DNA of 25,339 bases from an uncultured Clostridia bacterium (GTDB taxonomy: Bacteria > Bacillota > Clostridia > TANB77 > CAG-508), in assembly GCA_934149075.1 (NCBI GenBank), contig CAKPDR010000019.1, forward strand, positions 1-25,339. The letters are read 5' to 3'. The notes beneath the pieces are model-generated. The model was not told where the DNA came from, made no database searches, and saw only the letters and a program-made list of their open reading frames with translations. Positions within the stretch are counted from its first letter, which is position 1, and the number at the start of each line of letters is the position of its first letter. Below are positions 7,526 to 14,645 of the stretch, piece by piece. The translations under genes were made by a program, and so were the position numbers.

Positions 7526-8339
7526 TTACTCAAAAACAATAGTATTTCCAAACATACAATATTCTGGCATCCACCCTAATTTTATTGTACCGTATTTTGC
7601 CATTTTCATTTTTGGCGATTATAATATCAGTTATATTGCTTTTTTGGGATTTATTATAGTATGAATCTCTATATAAAAATAAAATTTTATTAGAATATGT
7701 AAAAATGCTAGATGAAGTATTAGAGAAATCGGCTATAATTGGTCTTTTGTCACTTCTTTCTTCTACTTTTCTGGATAATTGTGATGTAACAATTATTGGA
7801 ATATTTAATTCTTTGGCTAATATGTTTAACTCCTTTAATATCTCTCTAGTCTCGTTATCTCTACTTAGTGCTTTACTTTTATCAAATTGTATAAGTTGAA
7901 GATAATCAATTATAATAAGTTCAATATTTTCTTTTAATTTTAGTTCACGTGATTTCTTACAAATATCCTCTATTGTGTATGGTGCAGTAGTATCTATAAA
8001 AATTGGTGCATCTTTTAATATATTTAACCCATAAAAAATTCTGTCCCAGTCATCATCTATTAATTCAGGTTTCATTATTTTTCCTTTTTGATATTTATCA
8101 TATATCTCAAATTTATCAGCTTCAACCATAGAATTACTTATAATTAATTTATTAATTATATTCTCTTTACTACTTTCAAGATTAAACATTAATACAGGCT
8201 TTTTTTCTTTAATTGCTACATTACTTAATATATTAAGTGCTAAAGTTGATTTCCCCATTGCAGGTCTTGATGCAACTACAATCAAGTCTCCTTTATTTAT
8301 TTGCATAATACTATCTAAATCATCAAATCCTGTTTTCAC
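7526..8339 (-). CDS. Stand-alone DnaB-type helicase ATPase domain with +1 frameshift
   Basis: This is a RecA-fold ATPase matching the C-terminal half of replicative helicase DnaB. Walker A is ASRPAMGKSTLA (residues 23-34). Walker B is LIIIDYLQL, followed by VTSQLSRKVEERSDKRP. The N-terminal primase-binding domain is absent, and the usual RESGxIE arginine region is replaced by an unrelated stretch. The uninterrupted frame ends at 7530 with an unrelated tail. Skipping one base at 7592, the C of an in-frame CGG, restores GTIKLGWMPEYCMFGN, the conserved DnaB C-terminal strand, and a stop at 7526 (270 aa). The start is GTG, overlapping the upstream stop (GTGA), with GGAGGGG before it. The substrate is unknown, and a KaiC/RadA-like ATPase role is as likely as helicase activity. 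The frame change may be programmed, mutational or an artefact. Confidence 0.75.
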
Positions 8340-8533
8340 TTTTTATCCCCTCCTATATTCATTTGTTTCATTATTTCATCAATGTCTCTAAAACTTTTAT
8401 TTTCATTTAGAGTTATTTTTCCACATTCAATATCACTCCATTTTATATTTTTAAGTTTGATTTCTCCCTTAAGACATCCGCTCAAAAATATTAACGGAGA
8501 ATCTTTGGGTAATTTTTCTTCATAAAGTTCCAA
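8336..8533 (-). CDS. Small protein of unknown function, start uncertain
   Basis: An unrecognised 65-aa product if it starts at TTG 8533, with a weak AGGG 8 bases upstream. It contains LIFLSGCLKGEIKL and an acidic/lysine-rich C-terminus. It overlaps the DnaB-type gene by four bases (GTGA), so the two are translationally coupled. The same frame is open upstream to about 8615 without any ATG, GTG or TTG. That stretch reads plausibly as protein (for example SYDGGCHVDVF). It is +1 relative to the preceding gene, whose stop is at 8616. The real protein may therefore be longer, begin at an unusual codon, or be a frameshift extension of the upstream gene. Confidence 0.5.
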   Translation of the reverse strand: MELYEEKLPKDSPLIFLSGCLKGEIKLKNIKWSDIECGKITLNENKSFRDIDEIMKQMNIGGDKK

Positions 8534-8615
8534 CTCATTTTCCCTAAAAACATCTACATGGCATCCCCCATCATAACTATTATGATTAACAATTACCTTA
8601 TAAGTATTTCTAATT

Positions 8616-9269
8616 CTATAATTTTCTTAATCCCCACTTTTTAAATAATTTATTTATCTTATTTTTTTCTGCAATATCTTTATTACTATTTTCTGATGGA
8701 TAATAGCAGTTTCTTTCCTCATTATAAATTCCGCCATTTAAAAAATTTTGTATAGAATGTTCTAATATTTCAACATTAATATTCTTTTTTATGCCATTTA
8801 GATATACTGAAACTTTATATTTGCTAAAACATAAACTATTTAAAAATTTAGGTTCAATTACTTTAATATCCATATTTATCCATGGCTCAATTTTCAAACC
8901 ATTTTCATCATAAGCAATTATTTGATATCCATTATTTCTTATTATTTTCCAATGATCTGTATATCCTGTTAATGCATATATTGTTATACTTCCACTTGGC
9001 CTTTGTATAAAATCATAATACATTGTTTGGCTTCTTCTTTTTAAATCTCTTGCAATTTTTTGCAATACACAAGAATTTCCAATAAAAGCAATCATATTTG
9101 TTTCTTTTACAATAATTGGTTCTATGAATAATCTATCAGATAACAAATTTATGTATTTAAACTCTCTTTCTGACACATTATCTATTATTGTTACTGCTGG
9201 TGTATCTTTTTGTTTTGAATAAGAGATTAATTCTTCAATACTTACTTCTTTTAAATTTTTCTTTTCCAT
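8616..9269 (-). CDS. Hypothetical protein
   Basis: An unrecognised 217-aa protein without membrane segments or signal peptide. It starts MEKKNLKEVSIEELISYSKQ and has mixed alpha/beta character in the middle (SITIYALTGYTDHWKII). The lysine-rich C-terminus ends KKWGLRKL. The ribosome site GGGGAGAAGG precedes the ATG. The stop (8616-8618) is followed at once by an open +1 frame leading into the 65-aa ORF, so the C-terminus may not be the true one. It sits between the hairpin at 9350-9374 and the DnaB-type gene, probably in one transcript with the next two genes downstream. The function is unknown. Confidence 0.65.
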   Translation of the reverse strand: MEKKNLKEVSIEELISYSKQKDTPAVTIIDNVSEREFKYINLLSDRLFIEPIIVKETNMIAFIGNSCVLQKIARDLKRRSQTMYYDFIQRPSGSITIYALTGYTDHWKIIRNNGYQIIAYDENGLKIEPWINMDIKVIEPKFLNSLCFSKYKVSVYLNGIKKNINVEILEHSIQNFLNGGIYNEERNCYYPSENSNKDIAEKNKINKLFKKWGLRKL

Positions 9270-9349
9270 ACCTTCTCCCCATTTTTATTTTACATTAATA
9301 ATCATTTTAATCACAGATCATTGGTCACATAATGCTTATCAAAACGATT

Positions 9350-9374
9350 AAGAGGCCACAAATAGTGACCTCTT
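9350..9374 (-). terminator. Hairpin after the two-TM mini-protein gene
   Basis: On the minus strand AAGAGGTCAC pairs with GTGGCCTCTT (one G-U pair) 17 bp past the stop of the small membrane-protein gene. The downstream T-run is poor. It resembles the hairpin at 6610-6634 in sequence. Confidence 0.55.
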
Positions 9375-9390
9375 ATCTTAATTAAACATA

Positions 9391-9594
9391 TTATTCTTCT
9401 TTATCAATATTATATTTTCTACTACTTTTGGCTTTTTTACAGATTTTAACTCCTGTAACTGATGTTCCCAATATTCCTATTATTATCATAATAAGATTCA
9501 ACTTGGGATAAAATATTCCATATTCCGCAAAGCTTACCCCAAAGCCCAATATAATAATAAATACAATCATTAAAGTTAATAATTTGTTCTGCAT
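9391..9594 (-). CDS. Small two-TM membrane protein
   Basis: A 67-aa protein with two hydrophobic helices (about residues 5-22 and 33-50) separated by a short polar turn. It ends in a highly charged tail (KKAKSSRKYNIDKEE). GGAGG lies 7 bases before the ATG. No family is recognised. Such proteins can be small regulators, stress proteins or toxin-like membrane peptides, but nothing here decides. It stands alone between non-coding DNA and a hairpin. Confidence 0.6.
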   Translation of the reverse strand: MQNKLLTLMIVFIIILGFGVSFAEYGIFYPKLNLIMIIIGILGTSVTGVKICKKAKSSRKYNIDKEE

Positions 9595-9937
9595 AATTTT
9601 ACCTCCTGCTTTTTTTAGCTCATACTTATTAATGGTTTCATCTATGAAAATTCTCTCTTGATGATGCTAAGAAAGAAGGTTTTTCTAATAATATATGCCT
9701 TATTATATTACCATGCTTTTTTGTTTATGTAAATATATTCTAAAAAAATGTATTTAATTTTTTAAAACTAATATAAAGAAAGTTAATCAAAACTATTAAC
9801 CTATAACAATAACTTAATTTTTACTTATTAGAACTTCTTTCTCCAATTTACAATTATATTCAATCATAACATCTATGATATCAAAAAATATCTGATACTT
9901 GTCACAATTTTTTGCTCATATATTAATTTTATATTTT
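9595..9937. other. 343-bp intergenic region without a supported gene
   Basis: Very AT-rich spacer between the DUF4143 gene and the two-TM gene. It must contain the promoter of the latter. A TATAAT lies around 9704-9709 on the minus strand, but no -35 is well placed. About 9835-9925 reads on the minus strand as a 34-codon peptide (tail EKEVLISKN) if one A of an A6 run is ignored. There is no ribosome site, so I treat this as a decayed fragment at most. Confidence 0.4.
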
Positions 9938-11125
9938 CTATTTCAAAAGCCAATTTGCTAAATCATATATTTGAATTCCTTCATACTGATAATCATCATG
10001 TCTAGTTCTTGCAATTAATATCTTTGGATATGCATCTTTTATTTTTAGCAATGGTCTCACTTCTCTCTCAAAAGTCTTATCATTACTTATATTATCAGAA
10101 ACTTGAATATATATTTTTTCATTCATCTTCATTGCAACAAAATCCACTTCTGCGTTATAAAGTTCACCAACGTAAACTTCATATCCTCTCCTTAGTAATT
10201 CAATTGCAACTATATTTTCATATATTCTTCCATAATTCATATTTTTAGTCCCAAGTTTTGCATATTTAAAAGTTTGATCTACTAAATAATATTTATCCAC
10301 AGATGACAAATATCTTTTTCCTTGAATATCGTATCTTTTTATTTTATAAAAAGCAAAAGCATCACACAAAAAGTTTATATAATTAGATATTGTTTTATCA
10401 TTAGTATTTATACTTGTTTGATTTAAACTATTTGCGACTTTTCTATATGAAGTTAAATTTGAAATATTATCCATCATAAATTCAGTTAAACTATCCATTA
10501 GTCCAATATTTTGAATATTATATTTTTGTTGTATATCTCTAACAATTAAAGCATTATACACTTCATTTATATAATTATATTTCTTATTTACATCTTTATA
10601 AACATATGAGCCAGCCATTCCTCCCTCAAGAACATATTTTTCAAAAGCGTCTTGTGTACTCTCATAATTAAAGTATTTCATAAATTCTTTAAAAGAGAAT
10701 GGATATATTTGTATTTCATATGTTCTGCCTGTAAATAATGTTGCTAAATCACTACTTAATAAAAAAGCATTCGAACCAGTTATATATATATCATATTTTT
10801 CTTCTGCATGTAAACTATTTATTGTTCGTTCAAATTCTTTACACATTTGAACTTCATCTATTAACACAAAATTATTTTTTCCTTCTATATAATGCTTTTC
10901 AATATAATTATTTAAAGATATATAATCTCTCAAATTGTCAAATTTCACTAAATTAAAATTAATATCAATTATATTATAATTTTTTATGTTTTCTACAATG
11001 TAATTTTTAAACATTTCCAACAACTTTGACTTTCCACTACGTCTAACACCTGTTATAACCTTAATATCTGGTGTTCCTATTACTTCTATTAATTCTTTTA
11101 AATATTCTCTCTTTATTAATTTCAT
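9938..11125 (-). CDS. AAA_14 / DUF4143 family ATPase
   Basis: This belongs to the large family of ATPases with an N-terminal AAA_14 domain and a C-terminal DUF4143 nuclease-like domain, common in gut bacteria and archaea and of unsettled function. The 395-aa protein shows Walker A GVRRSGKS (residues 26-33) and Walker B FVLIDEVQ (about 86-93). The sensor motif ITGSNAFLLS follows, then FTGRTYEIQIYPFSFKEF, which is characteristic of the family. The C-terminal part carries GRIYENIVAIELLRRGYEVYVG, EVDFVA and IYIQVS, the restriction-nuclease-like Asp/Gln-x-x pattern. GAGGTG precedes the ATG. It is transcribed alone from a promoter overlapped by an inverted repeat (11162-11194), so it may be regulated. 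Defence or stress roles are speculative. Confidence 0.88.
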   Translation of the reverse strand: MKLIKREYLKELIEVIGTPDIKVITGVRRSGKSKLLEMFKNYIVENIKNYNIIDINFNLVKFDNLRDYISLNNYIEKHYIEGKNNFVLIDEVQMCKEFERTINSLHAEEKYDIYITGSNAFLLSSDLATLFTGRTYEIQIYPFSFKEFMKYFNYESTQDAFEKYVLEGGMAGSYVYKDVNKKYNYINEVYNALIVRDIQQKYNIQNIGLMDSLTEFMMDNISNLTSYRKVANSLNQTSINTNDKTISNYINFLCDAFAFYKIKRYDIQGKRYLSSVDKYYLVDQTFKYAKLGTKNMNYGRIYENIVAIELLRRGYEVYVGELYNAEVDFVAMKMNEKIYIQVSDNISNDKTFEREVRPLLKIKDAYPKILIARTRHDDYQYEGIQIYDLANWLLK

Positions 11126-11147
11126 AGTAATTATTCACCTCAAATAT

Positions 11148-11176
11148 ATTATAGCATTCATTTCGCAAAAAGTAAA
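11148..11176 (-). promoter_or_regulatory. Probable promoter of the DUF4143 gene
   Basis: TTTACT (11171-11176), a 17-bp spacer and TATAAT (11148-11153) on the minus strand, about 25 bp before the start codon. The -35 matches the consensus at 4 of 6 positions. Confidence 0.6.
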
Positions 11177-11203
11177 TATTTTTATTTTTGCGAAGTAAAT
11201 ATT
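11162..11203. promoter_or_regulatory. Inverted and direct repeat overlapping the DUF4143 promoter
   Basis: A perfect 10-bp inverted repeat, TTCGCAAAAA (11162-11171) and TTTTTGCGAA (11185-11194), covers part of the spacer and the -35 box. AGTAAATATT also occurs twice as a direct repeat (11171-11180 and 11194-11203). The position fits a repressor operator. No neighbouring regulator gene is present, so autoregulation by the ATPase or a distant factor are both open. Confidence 0.5.
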
Positions 11204-11232
11204 GTTATTATATCCCTTTATAAAATTAATAT

Positions 11233-11522
11233 TCAAACTTTGTATGTTTGTGTAATTCCTTTTATTGCTAAATTGTTAGATTCGCTTGAACCTGATGTAT
11301 ATATATTATTTCAGTATCTTCGTCTAATTTAGTATTCTTATGTAATAGTTCTATTATATTGTTTGTTGTTTCTTCTATTTTCTTATTTACTTCTTTTCCT
11401 AGATTATGTGTTGAGTTTGGATTTGCAAAATATTTTAATGTATTTTCATTAAAAACATCTAAAACTTGCTTATCTACTGGTGTATTTGCTGCAAAATCTA
11501 AATATATATATTCTTTATTCAT
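11233..11522 (-). pseudogene. Cysteine desulfurase (NifS/IscS-like) N-terminal remnant
   Basis: The first 60 or so residues match class V aminotransferase cysteine desulfurases: IYLDFAANTPVD (normally YLDNAATTP), FANPNSTHNLGKEVNKKIEE and IIELLHKN. The frame is then broken by a surplus AT dinucleotide in an AT repeat near 11300. Reading past it gives YTSGSSESNNLAIKG, the conserved substrate/PLP loop region of the family. A stop follows at 11233, about 300 residues short. No lysine or catalytic-cysteine region remains. An AGGTGAG ribosome site and ATG are intact. The upstream 120 bp also look like degraded coding sequence ending just at this start. It is a decayed gene, not a functional small protein. 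Confidence 0.8.
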
Positions 11523-11647
11523 TAATTCTCACCTTTTAAAAATTTTGATATTTCCGCTTCTAAATTTATAGATCTACTTTCAGTATTATTACTACTATTT
11601 TTTGTGTTTCTACAGTATTATTAGAGTTTGAAGTTGTTTTATTATCA

Positions 11648-13846
11648 TTATTTTTTCAATCTTAAAGCATTTAAAACAACAGTTAAACTACTAATCGTCA
11701 TAGCAAAAGCAGCAACCATTGGATTCATTTCAATTCCAATAGGCTCTAATATTCCACAAGCTATTGGAATCATACAAATATTATAGAAAAATGCCCAAAA
11801 TAGATTTTGCTTTATATTTCTTATTGTTTTTGTACTAATATCTATCAATTCATTTATTTTTTCTATATTATCATTCATTAATATTACACTTGCCGAATCC
11901 ATTGCAATATCTGTACCTGACGAAATTGAAACACCTATATCTGCTGTTACTAAACTTATACTATCATTTATTCCATCTCCACACATTATTACAATTCCAT
12001 CTTTTTTGAATTCTTTTATCTTTTCTGCTTTTTCCTTTGGTGTGACATTTGAAACTACTTTATCTATGCCAATTTGTTTCGCAACAATTTCTGCTGTTTT
12101 TTCATTATCACCTGTTAACATTACAACATTAATGTTTTTATCTTTTAATTCTTTTATTACATTTTCAATATTATCTTTTAAGATATCTTTTACACCTATT
12201 AATGAAACTAATTTATTATTTAAGCTTACAAATAATATGCTATTTCCTTCATTAACTAATTGTATTTCATCTTGTTCATTTGGGATTATTACTCCATTTT
12301 CAGTCATTAATTTTCTATTTCCAATTAAATATTTATAATCATTTTGCATTATTGCTTCAACCCCAAAACCTGCTATTGCCTTAAACTCTTTTAAATCTTC
12401 TAGTTCTATTTTTTCTTCATCAGCTTTATTTACAATTGCTCTTGCTATTGGATGTTCTGATTTCTTTTCTATACTTGCTATATTCTTCAAAAGTTCTTTT
12501 TCTTCTAAATTGCTATAATTATAAATTTTAGAAATGCTCAATGTTCCTTTTGTTAATGTTCCAGTTTTATCAAAACATATTGTTTTTGCTTTATGAAAAT
12601 TTTCTAATGCTTCACTTGTTTTTACTAATATTCCTTTTCTACTTGCATTTCCTGAAGCTATTACTATTGCAAGTGGTGTAGCTAGCCCTAAACTACATGG
12701 ACAAGCAACTACTAATATACTTACAAATATATTTATTGCAAGTGTTATGTCTTTTGAAATACTTAACCATATTAAAAATGCTATGACAGATATGACTAAT
12801 ACTACTGGAACAAAATATCCACTTATTTTATCTGCTATTTTAGCAATTGGAGCTTTAGTCGATGTTGCATTTGCCACTAATCTTACAATTTCTGAAACTG
12901 TTGATTCTTTACCAATTTTTTCAGCCTTATATTTTATTGTACCTTCATAATTAATACTTCCAGCTATAACTTTAGATCCGACTTTCTTTTTTGCAGGCTT
13001 ACTTTCTCCTGTTATAAATGCTTCATTAATATGTGTTATTCCTTCTACAATTTCGCCATCTACAGCAATTTTTTCTCCTGGTTTACATATCACAATATCT
13101 TTTTTTTGGATTTCGTCTAATGTTACAACTTCTTCTTTTTCTTCTCTTATAATTGTTGCATTATTTGGTGTTATTGTCATTAATTCTTGTAATGCTTCTT
13201 TTGTTTTATCTTTGTTTTTGTTTTCAACAAATTTACCTATTTTTATAAAAAATATTACAATAGCAGCTGATTCATAATACAATTTTTCAACATACATTGT
13301 ATGACCTTGTAAAATTCGTATTGTTCCATAAATACTATATATATAACTTGCTAAAACACCTATCATTACTAATGTATCCATATTGGGTGTTTTATGAATC
13401 AGATTTTTATATCCATTTTTTATTATATCTTTTCCAAATAATAATACAATTGTTGTTAATACTAATAATGAAATAGCATAATTAATAGGATGTGTCATCA
13501 TATTTAAAAATGAAATACCTGGTAAGCCCACCATATGAGACATTGAAATATATAATATTACTATTGATATTACACTTATCCATATTAATTTATATTTTTC
13601 ATTTGATTTCTTCTTTTCTTCTTTTTCAAAATTATCTATCCCCAAACTTGCAAAACCAGCTTTTTCAACGAACTTTTCAACTTGTTCTAGAGTTAACTTC
13701 TTATCGTCGTATTCTATATTTGCATTATTCATAACAAGATTTACAGTTGCTATTTTTATTCCATCTTGTTTGTTTAAGTATTTTTCTAAACCTGATGAAC
13801 ATGCTGAACATGTCATTCCATCTATTTTTAATAATACTTTTTTCAT
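11648..13846 (-). CDS. copA: Copper-exporting P1B-1 ATPase
   Basis: A membrane pump that exports Cu(I) using ATP. The 732-aa protein has one N-terminal heavy-metal-associated domain with GMTCSAC (Cys13/Cys16). Membrane helices follow, then the actuator loop FITGESKP. Next come the ion-binding CPC in VACPCSLGLATP (about residue 385), the phosphorylation site DKTGTLTKG (about 425), the nucleotide-binding SEHPIA, and GDGINDS (about 620). The last two helices contain YN (FFYNICM) and MTISS, the P1B-1 signature for Cu(I)/Ag(I). It lies 18 bp downstream of copZ and shares its promoter. Single-HMA architecture and length are typical. Only one metal-pump gene is present, and the regulator (CsoR or CopY type) is not in the window. 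Confidence 0.94.
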   Translation of the reverse strand: MKKVLLKIDGMTCSACSSGLEKYLNKQDGIKIATVNLVMNNANIEYDDKKLTLEQVEKFVEKAGFASLGIDNFEKEEKKKSNEKYKLIWISVISIVILYISMSHMVGLPGISFLNMMTHPINYAISLLVLTTIVLLFGKDIIKNGYKNLIHKTPNMDTLVMIGVLASYIYSIYGTIRILQGHTMYVEKLYYESAAIVIFFIKIGKFVENKNKDKTKEALQELMTITPNNATIIREEKEEVVTLDEIQKKDIVICKPGEKIAVDGEIVEGITHINEAFITGESKPAKKKVGSKVIAGSINYEGTIKYKAEKIGKESTVSEIVRLVANATSTKAPIAKIADKISGYFVPVVLVISVIAFLIWLSISKDITLAINIFVSILVVACPCSLGLATPLAIVIASGNASRKGILVKTSEALENFHKAKTICFDKTGTLTKGTLSISKIYNYSNLEEKELLKNIASIEKKSEHPIARAIVNKADEEKIELEDLKEFKAIAGFGVEAIMQNDYKYLIGNRKLMTENGVIIPNEQDEIQLVNEGNSILFVSLNNKLVSLIGVKDILKDNIENVIKELKDKNINVVMLTGDNEKTAEIVAKQIGIDKVVSNVTPKEKAEKIKEFKKDGIVIMCGDGINDSISLVTADIGVSISSGTDIAMDSASVILMNDNIEKINELIDISTKTIRNIKQNLFWAFFYNICMIPIACGILEPIGIEMNPMVAAFAMTISSLTVVLNALRLKK

Positions 13847-13864
13847 AATTATTTTTTACCTTTC

Positions 13865-14071
13865 TTAATTTGTTTTAAAACCTGCATCTTCAATTGCCTC
13901 TTTTAATTCACTTTCATTTACTTGTGTTTCATCATATTTTATATTTGCTTTTTTCTCCTCTAAACTTACTTTTGCACTTTCTACTCCATCAACATTATTT
14001 AATACCTTTTCTAATCTTGTAGAACATCCTGTACAATGCATTCCTTCTATATTTAATTTTACTTCTTTCAT
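13865..14071 (-). CDS. copZ: Copper chaperone, heavy-metal-associated domain protein
   Basis: A 68-aa single HMA domain (beta-alpha-beta-beta-alpha-beta). It carries the metal-binding GMHCTGC (Cys13/Cys16 by position in MKEVKLNIEGMHC) and ends KEAIEDAGFKTN. It delivers Cu(I) to the partner ATPase, CopA, encoded 18 bp downstream. AAGGAGG precedes the ATG. It is first in the copZ-copA operon, behind a sigma-A promoter containing a palindromic operator. Assignment as CopZ rests on the operon. The domain alone could also bind Ag or other soft metals. Confidence 0.9.
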   Translation of the reverse strand: MKEVKLNIEGMHCTGCSTRLEKVLNNVDGVESAKVSLEEKKANIKYDETQVNESELKEAIEDAGFKTN

Positions 14072-14106
14072 TTAAATTTCCTCCTTATTTTTTTATTATT
14101 ATATCT

Positions 14107-14135
14107 ATTATATACTTCACAGAAGTATTTATCAA
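14107..14135 (-). promoter_or_regulatory. Promoter of copZ-copA
   Basis: TTGATA (14130-14135), a 17-bp spacer and TATAAT (14107-14112) on the minus strand. The spacer is nearly filled by a perfect inverted repeat, so a repressor bound there would block polymerase. Confidence 0.8.
14112..14128. promoter_or_regulatory. Palindromic operator in the copper promoter
   Basis: ATACTTC-ACA-GAAGTAT, a perfect 7-3-7 inverted repeat, lies between the -35 and -10 boxes. It is not the CopY box (TACAnnTGTA) and lacks the GC-rich look of CsoR sites. The spacer is 17 bp rather than the 19-20 bp typical of MerR activators. A repressor site is most likely, but its protein is unidentified. Confidence 0.6.
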
Positions 14136-14190
14136 TATCTAATTTTCGACATTTTTTGCAATAACTTTTCCAAAAAAGCATTTCCATATA

Positions 14191-14219
14191 TTGACTTTAA
14201 TTCCAGTTAATGGTAATAT
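14191..14219 (+). promoter_or_regulatory. Promoter of the pyrophosphatase-like gene
   Basis: TTGACT (14191-14196), 17 bp, TAATAT (14214-14219), about 50 bp upstream of the ATG at 14268. Confidence 0.6.
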
Positions 14220-14267
14220 ATATTTGTTAAGTAAAAGCAAGAATTATTACAATAGGAGGTATTGAAA

Positions 14268-14591
14268 ATGAATGCACGTAATTTCTTAAACAAAACAGTA
14301 GCTTTAAAAATCAATCGGCCATTAGGCAGTAAACATCCTGTTGGGAATTTTTTCTACCCAATTAACTATGGATTTTTAATTATTGGTTCGAAAAAATTGA
14401 GTGCTTATGTGCTTGGCTTTTATGAACCTGTTGAAGTATTTGAAGGAACATGTATTGCAATTCTACATCATTTACATGATAAGAAGGACACTCTAATCAT
14501 TGTACCAAATGATGAAAATTATACCGATGCTCAGATAAATGCATTGACTGAATTTCAGGAAAAATTTTTTGAGCATACAATAATCAGATAA
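14268..14591 (+). CDS. Short inorganic-pyrophosphatase-like protein
   Basis: A 107-aa protein of the short family usually annotated as inorganic pyrophosphatase in Firmicutes. It shows NRPLGSKHP, FFYPINYGFL, AYVLGFYEPVEVFEGTCIAI and NYTDAQINALTEFQEKFF. It lacks much of the classic acidic active site, so enzymatic activity is uncertain. A TTG lies 6 bases upstream in frame, but ATG at 14268 has better spacing from AGGAGG. Codon 17 is CGG, at the conserved Arg of RPLGSKHP. This shows that CGG can be read as Arg in the normal frame in this genome, unless the gene is a recent acquisition. It forms a single-gene unit with its own promoter and a perfect-stem terminator. Confidence 0.8.
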   Translation: MNARNFLNKTVALKINRPLGSKHPVGNFFYPINYGFLIIGSKKLSAYVLGFYEPVEVFEGTCIAILHHLHDKKDTLIIVPNDENYTDAQINALTEFQEKFFEHTIIR

Positions 14592-14608
14592 CTCTTGTGT
14601 ACAAAAAT

Positions 14609-14645
14609 CTCGCTTAATTAAATTTAATTAAGCGAGTATTTTTTA
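14609..14645. terminator. Bidirectional terminator between ppa-like gene and uvrA
   Basis: Perfect 14-bp arms (14609-14622 and 14623-14636) with a T-run after them on the plus strand. On the minus strand, ATTTTT follows the stem. It serves the convergent pyrophosphatase-like gene and probably uvrA. Confidence 0.85.

Noticed and set aside
9835..9925. A 34-aa gene with one homopolymer indel
   Set aside because: No ribosome site, no recognisable family, and it depends on assuming an error in an A-run.
11268..11522. An intact 84-aa protein at this position
   Set aside because: The N-terminus is clearly cysteine desulfurase and the tail is out of frame with the family, so it is treated as a pseudogene.
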